A DNA stretch of 24,682 nt from AC-52 sp044870295 (lineage in GTDB: Bacteria > Actinomycetota > UBA4738): the NCBI GenBank assembly GCA_044870295.1, contig JBIOYQ010000065.1, forward strand, positions 1-24,682, read 5' to 3'. Position 1 is the first letter of the stretch; the number at the start of each line of letters is the position of its first letter. The translations under genes and the position numbers were made by a program. This document shows, in pieces, positions 1-7,582 of the stretch. A model generated the notes under the pieces. It was not told where the DNA came from and made no database searches. It saw only the letters and a program-made list of their open reading frames with translations.

Positions 1-86
1 GCCCTGAGTGCAAACGGTTGTACGAGCTCGGCCCCGAGGGCCGCCGCCGTGAGTGGGAGGAACGAGCCCGGCAGGCCGGCGAGTAG
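1..86 (+). CDS. 3' end of an unidentified protein, possibly a zinc ribbon
   Basis: The plus-strand frame beginning at base 3 is open from the window edge to a TAG at 84-86. It encodes 27 residues starting P-E-C-K and ending in a charged helix rich in Arg and Glu. The two bases before the first codon are GC, so a preceding Cys (TGC) would give a CPEC knuckle; that is inference. Codon third positions are mostly G or C, as in the neighbours. The product cannot be named from this fragment. The next gene is on the opposite strand and ends 9 bases away, so the two converge. Confidence 0.45.
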   Translation, partial: PECKRLYELGPEGRRREWEERARQAGE

Positions 87-94
87 CTGTCGTC

Positions 95-520
95 TTAGGC
101 CGGCGGCGGGAACGCCCCCAGCTGCATCAGGAGCATCAGCGCGTCGTTGATCCCCGAGTGCTGGACGACCCTGCCGTCGCGCAGCCGGTACAGACCCCAC
201 GACGTGATGTCGATCGCGTTCCCGTTGGCGGGGATCTGGAACGCCGGGAACCCGCCCTGGTTGGTCCCCGTCACGCGGGTGCGGACCACGACCGTGTCCC
301 CGTCGGCAACGATGTCCAGGATCTCGACCTTGCGGTCGGGAAAGGTCTGCATGACGCCCTGGTGGACCATCTTGGCCCCGGCCAGGCCGGCCGGCGCGCC
401 GGGCTGGGCGGACTGCGAGTTGTCGAAGTCTTCCGCGAAGTACTGGTCCAGCTCGTCGAGCTTCCCGTTGTCCCAGGCCTCTTCGATGGCCCGGACCACC
501 CCAGCGTTCTCGTTCGACAT
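95..520 (-). CDS. SnoaL-like / ester-cyclase-type NTF2-fold protein
   Basis: This is a 141-residue protein of the SnoaL/NTF2-like superfamily, small alpha+beta barrels used as polyketide cyclases, isomerases or binding proteins. The family pattern is visible: an N-terminal helix with AIEEAWDNG and LDELDQYFAEDF, a central stretch VMQTFPDRKVEILDIVADGD, and a late strand WGLYRLRDGRVVQH. The length is normal for a single-domain member. I chose the ATG at 520 because GGAGAGGAG lies just upstream; a longer frame to 592 adds an Arg-rich, unlikely N-terminus. It is the last gene downstream of the nitroreductase, on the same strand after an 84-base gap, so it may be co-transcribed. The substrate is unknown. 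Confidence 0.8.
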   Translation of the reverse strand: MSNENAGVVRAIEEAWDNGKLDELDQYFAEDFDNSQSAQPGAPAGLAGAKMVHQGVMQTFPDRKVEILDIVADGDTVVVRTRVTGTNQGGFPAFQIPANGNAIDITSWGLYRLRDGRVVQHSGINDALMLLMQLGAFPPPA

Positions 521-604
521 CCTGATCTCCTCTCCTCGTCCTCTTGATCCTCTCCACTCACATCGACGATCGAGAACCTCCGGGATCGACACCCCGTTCC
601 GTGT

Positions 605-1126
605 TCACCACCTTTCGCGGTGGATCACGTCGTCGAGGGGCTTTCGGCCACCGCGGCCGGGCGGGGTCGTCAGCAATGACTCGTCGGCGGGATATCCGAA
701 GGAGACGATCAGGTCGCAGCGGTGCCCCTCGGGGTACCCCAGGAGCTGGCGGGCCAGCGGCTCGTCATAGACGGAGGCGTGGACGCCACCCACCCCGACG
801 TCCCACGCGGCCAGGAGCATGTTCTGCACGGCCTGACCCAGGTCGAGCATGATCCAGGCCCGGCGATCGGGGTCGTCCGACTCCGGCGTCACCAGGGCCA
901 CGGCGGCCCCGGCCGTACCGACGTGGCCGGCGAACGGTCCGACCTGAGACAGCCGGCGCAGCTGCTCGCGATCCCGGCACGCGATGAAGTCCCATCGCTG
1001 CGTGTTCTTCGAGCTGGGGGCGCGCCGTCCGGCACGCAGGATGCGATCGAGATGGTCGTCGGACAACGGACGATCGGCGAACGAACGAATGGCGCGATAC
1101 GTCCGGATCGCGTCCCTCGTCTCCAC
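605..1126 (-). CDS. Nitroreductase family flavoprotein
   Basis: This 173-residue protein belongs to the nitroreductase family, FMN-dependent NAD(P)H oxidoreductases acting on nitro compounds, quinones or enones. Family features are an N-terminal phosphate-binding segment (YRAIRSFADRPLSDD, about residues 9-23), the following RAGRRAPSSKNTQRW that usually contacts FMN, a central LDLGQAVQNMLLAAWDVGVGG helix that forms the dimer core, and a C-terminal SFGYP. It is short but complete for a minimal member. The start is the GTG at 1126, with CGGAGG upstream; a longer frame to 1750 is only the shadow of the ABC gene. It begins 11 bases after the ABC ATPase stop, so it is probably the distal part of the exporter operon. 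Substrate unknown. Confidence 0.85.
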   Translation of the reverse strand: METRDAIRTYRAIRSFADRPLSDDHLDRILRAGRRAPSSKNTQRWDFIACRDREQLRRLSQVGPFAGHVGTAGAAVALVTPESDDPDRRAWIMLDLGQAVQNMLLAAWDVGVGGVHASVYDEPLARQLLGYPEGHRCDLIVSFGYPADESLLTTPPGRGGRKPLDDVIHRERW

Positions 1127-1137
1127 GCCTCCGAAGT

Positions 1138-1866
1138 CTAGTCGGGAGCCCGCGACCTCCGATTTCGAGCTTCCTCCACCCGGCCGTCGCGGATGGACAC
1201 CACGCGGTCGGCGATGGCCAGCGCCTCCTCGTTGTGCGTGGCGATGAGACAGGTGGTCCCGAGCCCGGCGACGTGGCGAAGCGTCTTGAAGACCACCCTC
1301 GCCCAACCCTCGTCCTGGTGGCCGGTGGGCTCGTCGGCCAGGACCAGCCGCGGCCGCACGACCAGGGCTCGGCTCAACGCCGCGCGCTGCTGCTCGCCGA
1401 TCGACACCTCGGTGGGCAATCGGTCGGCCAGGTCGTCCAGGCCGAACAGCTTCAGGAAGCCGTCGATCCGGCGGTTGGCGTCCGCCCGATCGGCGACCAA
1501 CCCCGGGCGCAGCCGCAGCGGCAGCTCGACGTTCTCTCGGATCGACAGCTCCTCGAGCAACCCCAGGGTCTGCGGAAGGATGGCGATGTCGCTCCAAGGC
1601 CGGTCGGCGATCGGGGCGTGCTGACCGTCGGCCCGCCACGCCGCCACGCCTTCGTCGGGTCGCTCCCACCCGGCCAGCACGTTCAGCAGGGTGCTCTTTC
1701 CCGACCCCGAGGGACCGAGCAGGGCCACCACTTCGCCCGACCGCAGCCACAGGTTCACGCCGCGAAGGGCATGGACCTCCTCCGGCCCTCGATGGAAGGT
1801 CTTCGACACGCCGTCGAGCTCGACGACGGAGGTGGCGGTGACGGTAGCTTCGGGGGTCATGGTCAT
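1138..1866 (-). CDS. ABC transporter ATP-binding protein with altered signature motif
   Basis: This is a 242-residue nucleotide-binding subunit of the FtsE/LolD/MacB type. Walker A is GPSGSGKST (51-59), the Q-loop Gln is Q99, Walker B is LVLADEPT (174-181), and the switch His is H211. The signature motif reads VSIGEQQR (154-161) instead of LSGGEQQR, so one conserved Gly is Ile. The D-loop region is also unusual (GHQDEG). Its start overlaps the upstream ATPase stop by four bases (ATGA), which indicates translational coupling. With the other ATPase and the FtsX-like permease it should form an exporter or mechanotransmission complex at the inner membrane, one ATPase site probably being weakened. 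The ATG two codons later is an alternative start. Confidence 0.93.
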   Translation of the reverse strand: MTMTPEATVTATSVVELDGVSKTFHRGPEEVHALRGVNLWLRSGEVVALLGPSGSGKSTLLNVLAGWERPDEGVAAWRADGQHAPIADRPWSDIAILPQTLGLLEELSIRENVELPLRLRPGLVADRADANRRIDGFLKLFGLDDLADRLPTEVSIGEQQRAALSRALVVRPRLVLADEPTGHQDEGWARVVFKTLRHVAGLGTTCLIATHNEEALAIADRVVSIRDGRVEEARNRRSRAPD

Positions 1867-2681
1867 GGCGGGGTGATCTTCACCTCCCCGTCGTCCACGG
1901 AGATCACCGCCCGCCGGTCCGGGAACATGGTCAGCGCGCCGGGCGGCAGCTGGATGCGGCCGAAGGCGTCGATGACCGACAGCGACCGGTCGGCGTGCGT
2001 CTCCGCTTCGAGGGCTCCGTGCCGCAACGATAGGATGCGGTCGGCCTTGCGCATGACGACGGGGTCATGGGTGGCCACGACGAAGCCGACGCCGCCCACA
2101 GCCAGCTCGGAGAGCAGCTCCATCAGCGTCGCGCCGGAGGCGCTGTCGAGCTCCGCGGTCGGCTCGTCGGCGACGACCAGGGCCGGACTCCCGGCCACCG
2201 CCGCGGCCACGGCGACGCGTTGCTGCTCCCCACCCGACAGCTGGTGGGGCAGATGCTTCTCACGCCCGGACAACCCGACGGTGCTCAGGAGGTCGGCGGC
2301 CTCCTTGCGGTCCGGGTGCCCCCGGAGCCGCGCGGCCAGCTGGACCTGCTGGACGGCGTTGAGGTACGGGACCAGGTTGTCGGAGGGCCGTTGGAACAGA
2401 TAGCCGACCTGGCTGCGGCGGACCGCACGCCGACGCCGAAGGCTCAATCCCGACACGTCGGCCGGTCCGATGCGGACCTGGCCGGCGGTGGGACGATCGA
2501 CGCACGCCAGGATCCGCAGCATCGATGACTTCCCCGAGCCGGACGGGCCCACGACGGCCGTGATCTTCCCGGCCGGGAAGGAGGCGTCGATGCCCTTCAG
2601 GGCGTGGACCTCACCGGACGCGCTCCAGTAGATCTTGACCAGCCCGGTGCAGGAGGCGGCCAGGGCGGTCTCATCCCGCAA
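1863..2681 (-). CDS. ABC transporter ATP-binding protein with C-terminal extension
   Basis: This 272-residue ATPase partners the FtsX-like permease. It has Walker A GPSGSGKSS (45-53), Q-loop Q97, a canonical LSGGEQQR signature (148-155), Walker B ALVVADEPT (167-175) and switch His H205. Residues 231-272 form an extension beyond the ATPase fold whose pattern (SVIDAFGRIQLPPGAL, then VISVDDGEVKITPP) resembles an AbrB/SpoVT-like beta hairpin; that resemblance is inferred from pattern only. The start is a TTG at 2681: the frame is closed just upstream, and a full-length Shine-Dalgarno lies 5 bases before it within the permease coding sequence. It overlaps the permease by 11 bases and the next ATPase by 4, so the three genes are one translationally coupled unit. 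Confidence 0.93.
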   Translation of the reverse strand: MRDETALAASCTGLVKIYWSASGEVHALKGIDASFPAGKITAVVGPSGSGKSSMLRILACVDRPTAGQVRIGPADVSGLSLRRRRAVRRSQVGYLFQRPSDNLVPYLNAVQQVQLAARLRGHPDRKEAADLLSTVGLSGREKHLPHQLSGGEQQRVAVAAAVAGSPALVVADEPTAELDSASGATLMELLSELAVGGVGFVVATHDPVVMRKADRILSLRHGALEAETHADRSLSVIDAFGRIQLPPGALTMFPDRRAVISVDDGEVKITPP

Positions 2682-5448
2682 GCCGCATCACCTCCGCGAC
2701 CCGAGCGTGTTCGGTGGTTCGTTGCACCCGCCATGCCCCGATCCACGCCGCCGCCAGCAGCGCGACGGCGGTCATCCCCAGGAGACCGAGGGGTGTGCGG
2801 AAGAGTGGTGGGGGAGGGATGGTGGGCATCGCGTCGATCTGGCCGTACACGAGCCTGGCTCCGACCCAGGCCAGCAGCGCGCCGAGGGCCGCCCCGATCC
2901 CCAACATGGCGCCCAGCTCGATGACCACCGACCGGCGGTGCGCTCCCGCGGTGAGTCCCATCCGTTTGGCCAGGGCGTAGGAGACCTCACGCGACCGCTG
3001 GCGAGCCTCCAGGTACAGGAGCACGCCTCCCAGGACGATCAGGCCGGTCATGAACCCGAGGGCCTGGAGGAACCCGAGGGCCCACGAGAGCGACCGGAAC
3101 GCCGGGTCCTCCTGGACCCGGCCGGCGGTGACGAACGCCAGGATGTGGAGCCCGTTCGGGAGCGATCGCCGAACCAGCTCGGGGTCCGCCTTCGACCAGA
3201 TGGAGGAGAAGCCCGGCGCGTCCCACGCCGCCAGGGCGTCCTGGTCGGCCACCACGAACGGCCGCCCGGGGGTCATGCCGGGGAACGCCCGCACGACGTC
3301 GACCACCTTCACGGGGATGCGGGCCGGGCCGCCTCGGAAGACCAGCGTGCCGGTGGTGGGGAGGTCGCCCCCGGCCACGAGCACCGGGACCGGGGACGGT
3401 GGATCGCCGGACGGCTTCAGGTCCGCCAGCAACTGATCGAGCGGCTTGCCGGCGAAGCTGGTGTCCCAGAACGCCGCGGAGGCGAACGTCGATGGATCGA
3501 CCCCGAGCACGCCCAGGCTGTCCTGATCGGGAAGGAGGTAGCCGGTGTCGATGACGGAGACCTTCGTCGACGTCGCGCGGAGGGCCGCGGGTACGGGGAT
3601 GTCCTCGGCCACCGTCACCGCCACATCGCTGCCGATGAACACGCGCGCTTTGGCGTCGGAGGTCGCCCGCACGGAGCGGGCCAGGGCGCCCGAATACACC
3701 AGGATGCCGATGGCCAGGGCGGTGGCGGTCACCAGGGCCAGGGCCATGCGCGACGACGCGGCGATGCGCCGGGACGCCAGGAAGGCGGCGTGCGATCGTC
3801 TCCGTCCGGCGGCACGAAGGGCGGGCAACAGCTTCGCGACCAATCGGACCGCCAGGCCGGAGGCCCCGGCCAGGAACAGGATGGGGAACAGCAGCACAAG
3901 CACGTCGAGCTTGGGCGTCCCGCCCGCGGTGGAGGAGACGGGATTGGTCCCCCGGCTGAGGATCTCGTACAGAGAGGCCCCCGCCAGCAGCAACACGGCC
4001 ACTTCCCACGGCGCCCGGGCCAGGGTCTCGCGGCCCCGAGTCGATCCACCCTCCACCTCGCGTCGAGCCGACACCGCCGCCACCACGGCCAGGAAGAACA
4101 CCCCGATCGCCACGGTCGACACCACCTGTCGGAGGGCCTGGGAAGGCGCGGTCGGATCAAGCAGGTCGGTGGGACCGAGGAGCTTCGAGAGCCAGATGCC
4201 CAGCAGCCATCCACCCGCCGCGCCGACGGCGGCGATGGGGAGGATCTCCAGGAAGACCTTGGCGCCGATCCCCACCATGCCCACGCCGCGGGACGAGAAC
4301 AACGCGACTTCGGAGCGGCGACGGCTGACCCAGTAGATGCCCGACGCCGCGATCACCGCCAGCGCCACCAGGCGGCCGGCCAGCGAGACCGTGTCGACCG
4401 AACGCCGGAGTGAGATCACCGTCTTGTCGGCCCGGTCGATCAGCGAGGGCAGCGTGGTGGTCCGTCGCGCGCCTCCGATGACGACGCCGGGGCCGCCGAA
4501 CGGGTTGGCCGCCCCCAGGCTCGCCAGCAAGGCCTGGAGCCCGGCCCCGAGCGGCTTCGCCTCCTCCAGAGTCAGGCCCTCGGGCCGGACGGGCAGGACA
4601 TAGGTGAAGGTGGCGTCGCGTTCGCCCAGCTTCTTCGCCAGTGCCAGGAACGTCGGGCGGTCCATCATGACCAGGGACGGCGGGTTGCTGTTCGCGAAGG
4701 CCGACAGCGGATAGATCAGGTGGTACTGGGCGCACCAGTAGGGCGTCGGCGACTGCTCCAGGAGATCCCGGTAGACGCCGGCGACGCGGCCCTTCGCCCT
4801 GCGGTTCGCGTTGGCCAGCGACCCCGTGAACGTGATCGAGTCGCCGGGCTGGAGGTCGAGCCCGCCGGCGACGGCGTCCGAGATCCACACACCGCCCCCG
4901 CCGGCCGACGCGAGTTTGGTCACGTGGTCGAGTCCGCCATCGCGCGTGTACAGGCGCACGTTGACGCTCGGGCCTCCGGCCGCGCCCGTCGCGCTGGCAT
5001 GGCTGATCGAGCTGGAAACGTCACCTTCCACCGGACCCACGTGCTGCAGGCCCTGGCCCATCCGCGATCGGATGTAGGCGTCGGTCTCCTGGTCGCGACT
5101 GATGGCGCTCTGGGTGGGACCGCCACTCTGGCCGAAGCCGAACGACGAGAACGCCCTGCCGGCGACCGGCGCGTTCTTGATTGCCTTGGCTCCGACCTCC
5201 CAGGGGCACGTGTCGGCGATCCCCTGCTGCAGCGTCGCGTTGCCGGCCGACGACAGGAACAGCGGACTGGCGGAGCCGGCGACGGCCAAGATCAGGACGG
5301 CCGTGCCCACCGAGACGAGCAGGCCCGGGAACCGGAACAGGAGCAGGGGAGCGCGCACCCACGGCGCCCCGAAGGCGCTGGCGAGGCGTCGCCGAGCCCC
5401 GGCGATGCCGGCGCTCGTGCCGCGGTCACCCGGTGTGGCCGTGCCCAT
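2671..5448 (-). CDS. FtsX-like ABC transporter permease, large
   Basis: This is a 925-residue integral membrane protein of the FtsX/MacB permease class. One membrane segment lies near residues 34-60, followed by a large extracytoplasmic region (about 61-350) with two Cys (C81, C239). Further hydrophobic segments lie near 356-374, 397-420, 440-460, 481-498, 514-540 and 567-590. A second soluble domain and three more C-terminal segments follow, the first ending in LYLEARQRSREVSYALAKRMG, typical of the FtsX cytoplasmic coupling region. This duplicated layout is usual for large actinobacterial FtsX permeases. The ATG at 5448 is preferred over 5478 because GAGAGGAG lies just upstream. It is first in the operon with two ATPases. 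The exported substrate is not evident; there is no separate membrane-fusion protein gene here. Confidence 0.9.
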   Translation of the reverse strand: MGTATPGDRGTSAGIAGARRRLASAFGAPWVRAPLLLFRFPGLLVSVGTAVLILAVAGSASPLFLSSAGNATLQQGIADTCPWEVGAKAIKNAPVAGRAFSSFGFGQSGGPTQSAISRDQETDAYIRSRMGQGLQHVGPVEGDVSSSISHASATGAAGGPSVNVRLYTRDGGLDHVTKLASAGGGGVWISDAVAGGLDLQPGDSITFTGSLANANRRAKGRVAGVYRDLLEQSPTPYWCAQYHLIYPLSAFANSNPPSLVMMDRPTFLALAKKLGERDATFTYVLPVRPEGLTLEEAKPLGAGLQALLASLGAANPFGGPGVVIGGARRTTTLPSLIDRADKTVISLRRSVDTVSLAGRLVALAVIAASGIYWVSRRRSEVALFSSRGVGMVGIGAKVFLEILPIAAVGAAGGWLLGIWLSKLLGPTDLLDPTAPSQALRQVVSTVAIGVFFLAVVAAVSARREVEGGSTRGRETLARAPWEVAVLLLAGASLYEILSRGTNPVSSTAGGTPKLDVLVLLFPILFLAGASGLAVRLVAKLLPALRAAGRRRSHAAFLASRRIAASSRMALALVTATALAIGILVYSGALARSVRATSDAKARVFIGSDVAVTVAEDIPVPAALRATSTKVSVIDTGYLLPDQDSLGVLGVDPSTFASAAFWDTSFAGKPLDQLLADLKPSGDPPSPVPVLVAGGDLPTTGTLVFRGGPARIPVKVVDVVRAFPGMTPGRPFVVADQDALAAWDAPGFSSIWSKADPELVRRSLPNGLHILAFVTAGRVQEDPAFRSLSWALGFLQALGFMTGLIVLGGVLLYLEARQRSREVSYALAKRMGLTAGAHRRSVVIELGAMLGIGAALGALLAWVGARLVYGQIDAMPTIPPPPLFRTPLGLLGMTAVALLAAAWIGAWRVQRTTEHARVAEVMRLAG
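2687..2695 (-). promoter_or_regulatory. Full-length Shine-Dalgarno for the second ATPase
   Basis: On the minus strand this reads GGAGGTGAT, complementary to nine bases of the usual 16S rRNA 3' tail. It sits inside the last codons of the permease gene and 5 bases upstream of the TTG at 2681. It decides that unusual start and suggests stoichiometric coupling of ATPase and permease. Confidence 0.75.
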
Positions 5449-5487
5449 CAGCTCCTCTCGACGTCCGTGACTCCCCAAAAGACGGCC

Positions 5488-5512
5488 AGGGGCGCCGGGT
5501 GGTTTCGCCCCT
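5488..5512 (-). promoter_or_regulatory. Inverted repeat in the leader of the exporter operon
   Basis: AGGGGCG and CGCCCCT form a perfect 7-bp inverted repeat with an 11-base loop, 40 bases upstream of the permease start. An AT-rich patch that could hold a -10 (GTAAATA on the minus strand) lies immediately upstream, but no good -35 is seen at normal spacing. It could be a leader hairpin or an operator. A role is inference. Confidence 0.3.
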
Positions 5513-5557
5513 ATTTACGCGCCGAGAGGTCGAACCAGTTTCAAGGGAGCCTGACGT

Positions 5558-5812
5558 TCAGGCGGTGGTGCGCTCCTCGGAGCCCTTGATGTCCGGATGC
5601 TCCCGCAGCTCCTTGGCCTCGGTCTCGCTGTAGGGCTCGTCCGCGTCCCGCCCCTCGGCCGGGAGGGACTCCGGGTCGACACGATGGTCGGCGTTCGAAT
5701 AGGGCTTGCCCTCTCGCTCGGCCATCATCCGCCCGAGCTCGTCGGCCTCGTCGCGGGTCAGGCCCGTGACGGAGCGCTTGCGGGACAGCTCTTCGAACCG
5801 GTTCTGGTCCAT
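5558..5812 (-). CDS. Small acidic hypothetical protein
   Basis: This is an 84-residue, highly charged, hydrophilic protein with no membrane segment or signal peptide. The sequence alternates acidic and basic residues (for example GLTRDEADELGRMMAEREGK) and ends in TEAKELREHPDIKGSEERTTA. It looks helical and may be partly disordered. I do not recognise a family. The ATG at 5812 is supported by AGGAGG five bases upstream. It lies 81 bases downstream of the larC-like gene on the same strand and 109 bases upstream of the exporter start, so it could be the tail of the larC transcript. The strong binding site and G/C-rich third positions support a real gene; its function is unknown. Confidence 0.7.
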   Translation of the reverse strand: MDQNRFEELSRKRSVTGLTRDEADELGRMMAEREGKPYSNADHRVDPESLPAEGRDADEPYSETEAKELREHPDIKGSEERTTA

Positions 5813-5893
5813 GGGTCCTCCTGAGCCGATGGTCTGGATGTATCCATTCCCTTCCCAGGGCCGTTCCAGTGCTCGCCCTGCTCACCGCGTCGG

Positions 5894-6922
5894 TCACTCA
5901 TTGGTCGGAGCCACGAGGACCGGCGTGATCAGGATGCGAACGGGCTGCCGGGATCGAAGGATCGCCACCAGGTCCGGATGGAGGCGGCCGGGCGCGATCA
6001 CCGACAGCACGGTTCGGGCGTCATCGGATCCCGTACCGGGCGCAGGCGCATCCAGCCACGCGTCCGTGGCCCCCGCGTCGGCGAGCTGCCGGGTCATCGT
6101 CTCGATCTCCGCGGGCGACAAACCCGGGAACGTCGCCTGGATCACCACGTCGCCCTGCAACAGGAGGTCGGGGAACGACGCCCGTGATCCGGTTACCGCG
6201 CCCGCGTGCTGCTCCTCGCCGATCACCACACGGAGGACGTTCGGGAAGTCCAGGCGCAGGACCCCGGCCCCGTAGCCGATCGAGTCGGTCCGCATCAGGG
6301 GCATGTCGCCGTAGCCCTCGGACACGGCGGCCAGGATGGCCGCGCCCGTCGGCGTGACCAGTTCCGCCGAGATCCCCCGTGAATACGTCGGCACGCCGCG
6401 CAGCAGTTCGGTCACGACCGGCGAGGGGATCGGTGTCATGCCGTGCTCGGTGCGGGCCATGCCGAACCCGGTCGGGATCGGTGAGCTGAAGACGCGCTCC
6501 ACGCCGAGCTGGTCCAGGGCAAGGGCGCACCCGACCACGTCGACCAGGCAATCCATCGCTCCGAACTCGTGGAAGGTCACCAGGTCGGGATCCTTGCCGT
6601 GGACCAGGGCGGTCGACTCGGCGAGTCGGCGGTACGCCCGTTGGGCGATGCGCCGCGCCGTCGCTGGCAGGTCGGCCTCCTCCAGCAGCGGGCGGATGCT
6701 CGAGTAGGTCCGGATCACTCCCTGCGGCCCCGACACCACGCCGACGCGGAGGCACACAAGATCGCGGACGTCGACCTCTTCGACCTCCAGGTCGAAGTCG
6801 TCGACCGGGAACCCGTGGAGGGTCCGTTGGATCGCATCCAGGTCCGCACCGGCGTGGATCAACGCCGCCAGCGCCATGTCTCCGGACAGCCCGGAGAAAC
6901 AGTCGAAGTACGCCAGGCGCAT
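5894..6922 (-). CDS. LarC-like (DUF111) protein with degenerate C-terminus
   Basis: LarC makes the nickel-pincer nucleotide cofactor of lactate racemase by inserting nickel in a CTP-dependent step. The N-terminal two-thirds match the family: MRLAYFDCFSGLSGDM at the start, TFHEFGAMDCLVDVVG near 116-131, PIPTGFGMARTEHGMTPIPSP near 149-168 and ELVTPTGAAIL near 187-197. The protein is 342 residues, shorter than the roughly 390-420 usual for fused LarC. In the C-terminal domain the usual ETNIDDM-type motif reads VIQATFPGL (about 260-268), the MKKGRPG-type loop is absent, and the chain stops where a TSTLGVR-like motif would occur. No larA, larB or larE is visible. The ATG at 6922 is chosen by homology; it lacks a clear ribosome binding site. 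Confidence 0.82.
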   Translation of the reverse strand: MRLAYFDCFSGLSGDMALAALIHAGADLDAIQRTLHGFPVDDFDLEVEEVDVRDLVCLRVGVVSGPQGVIRTYSSIRPLLEEADLPATARRIAQRAYRRLAESTALVHGKDPDLVTFHEFGAMDCLVDVVGCALALDQLGVERVFSSPIPTGFGMARTEHGMTPIPSPVVTELLRGVPTYSRGISAELVTPTGAAILAAVSEGYGDMPLMRTDSIGYGAGVLRLDFPNVLRVVIGEEQHAGAVTGSRASFPDLLLQGDVVIQATFPGLSPAEIETMTRQLADAGATDAWLDAPAPGTGSDDARTVLSVIAPGRLHPDLVAILRSRQPVRILITPVLVAPTNE

Positions 6923-7014
6923 CAGCAGATGGATCGAAACAGGGTGAGGACCGGGCGGGGAAGGATGGGCATCTCTCTTTCGCCTCCTTCCCTGGAAGTG
7001 CGGAAACCCCATCG

Positions 7015-7020
7015 TATACT
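7015..7020 (+). promoter_or_regulatory. Probable -10 element for the DUF4446-bactofilin-serS operon
   Basis: TATACT matches the sigma-70 -10 consensus at five of six positions in an otherwise very GC-rich region. A weak -35 candidate (CTGGAA, 6992-6997 or one base earlier) lies at about 17-18 bases. Transcription would start near 7027, 32 bases before the ATG at 7059. The element lies upstream of the larC-like start on the other strand, so this is a divergent promoter region. Confidence 0.45.
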
Positions 7021-7058
7021 TCGGCTCACAACCGAACCAGGTCCCTTCCCCAGACGCC

Positions 7059-7559
7059 ATGACACTTGCCGTTTCCACAATCTCCGTGATCACCCTGGTC
7101 GTCCTCGTGCTGCTCGTTGTGGTGTTGCTCGCAGCGGTCGTTCGAGGCCAGCGAAGGCCGCGACGCCGGGGTCCAACCCGTTCGACCCGCAGGGTCGAAG
7201 CGGAGGTGGAGCAGCAGGGGAAGGCGATCCAGCGGTTGGAGGCAGCCGTCCGCCAACTGGCCCTCGGGCAGAAGCAGCTGGGGGAGCTGGCCGAGGGATC
7301 GGTGCGTCACATCGGCGTCGTGCGGTTCGACGCGTTCGAGGACATGGGGGGGCGCCTGTCCTTCTCGGCGGCGCTGCTGGACGGGAACGGCGACGGGGTG
7401 GTGATCACGTCGATCAACGGCCGGCAGGACACCCGGTGCTACGCCAAGCGAGTGTCCAATGGATCGAGCATCCACAACTTGACCGACGAGGAACGACAGG
7501 CGATCAGGGAGGCCCTTGCCTCCGACCATCGCCCGCAGGTGGCCCAGGCAGGCAGTTGA
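7059..7559 (+). CDS. DUF4446 family membrane protein
   Basis: This 166-residue protein has one N-terminal membrane segment (about 7-28), an Arg-rich stretch, a coiled-coil-like segment (about 46-80) and a conserved C-terminal domain. The domain pattern VRFDAFEDMGGRLSFSAALLD, then GVVITSINGRQD, RCYAKRV and LTDEERQAI, is that of DUF4446, a family of unknown function found in Firmicutes and Actinobacteria. The length is typical. There is no clear Shine-Dalgarno before the ATG at 7059, but the membrane segment and the upstream -10 support this start. The bactofilin gene begins 23 bases downstream, so the two are probably co-transcribed. The topology suggests a cytoplasmic domain tethered to the membrane. 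Confidence 0.88.
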   Translation: MTLAVSTISVITLVVLVLLVVVLLAAVVRGQRRPRRRGPTRSTRRVEAEVEQQGKAIQRLEAAVRQLALGQKQLGELAEGSVRHIGVVRFDAFEDMGGRLSFSAALLDGNGDGVVITSINGRQDTRCYAKRVSNGSSIHNLTDEERQAIREALASDHRPQVAQAGS

Positions 7560-7582
7560 CGGACCAGGAGGAGGTGGGAACC

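Noticed and set aside
605..1750. Long minus-strand frame of 381 codons across the nitroreductase and ABC genes
   Set aside because: Its first two-thirds are an Arg/Pro/Gly-rich shadow of the ABC ATPase; only the part from the GTG at 1126 is a real protein.
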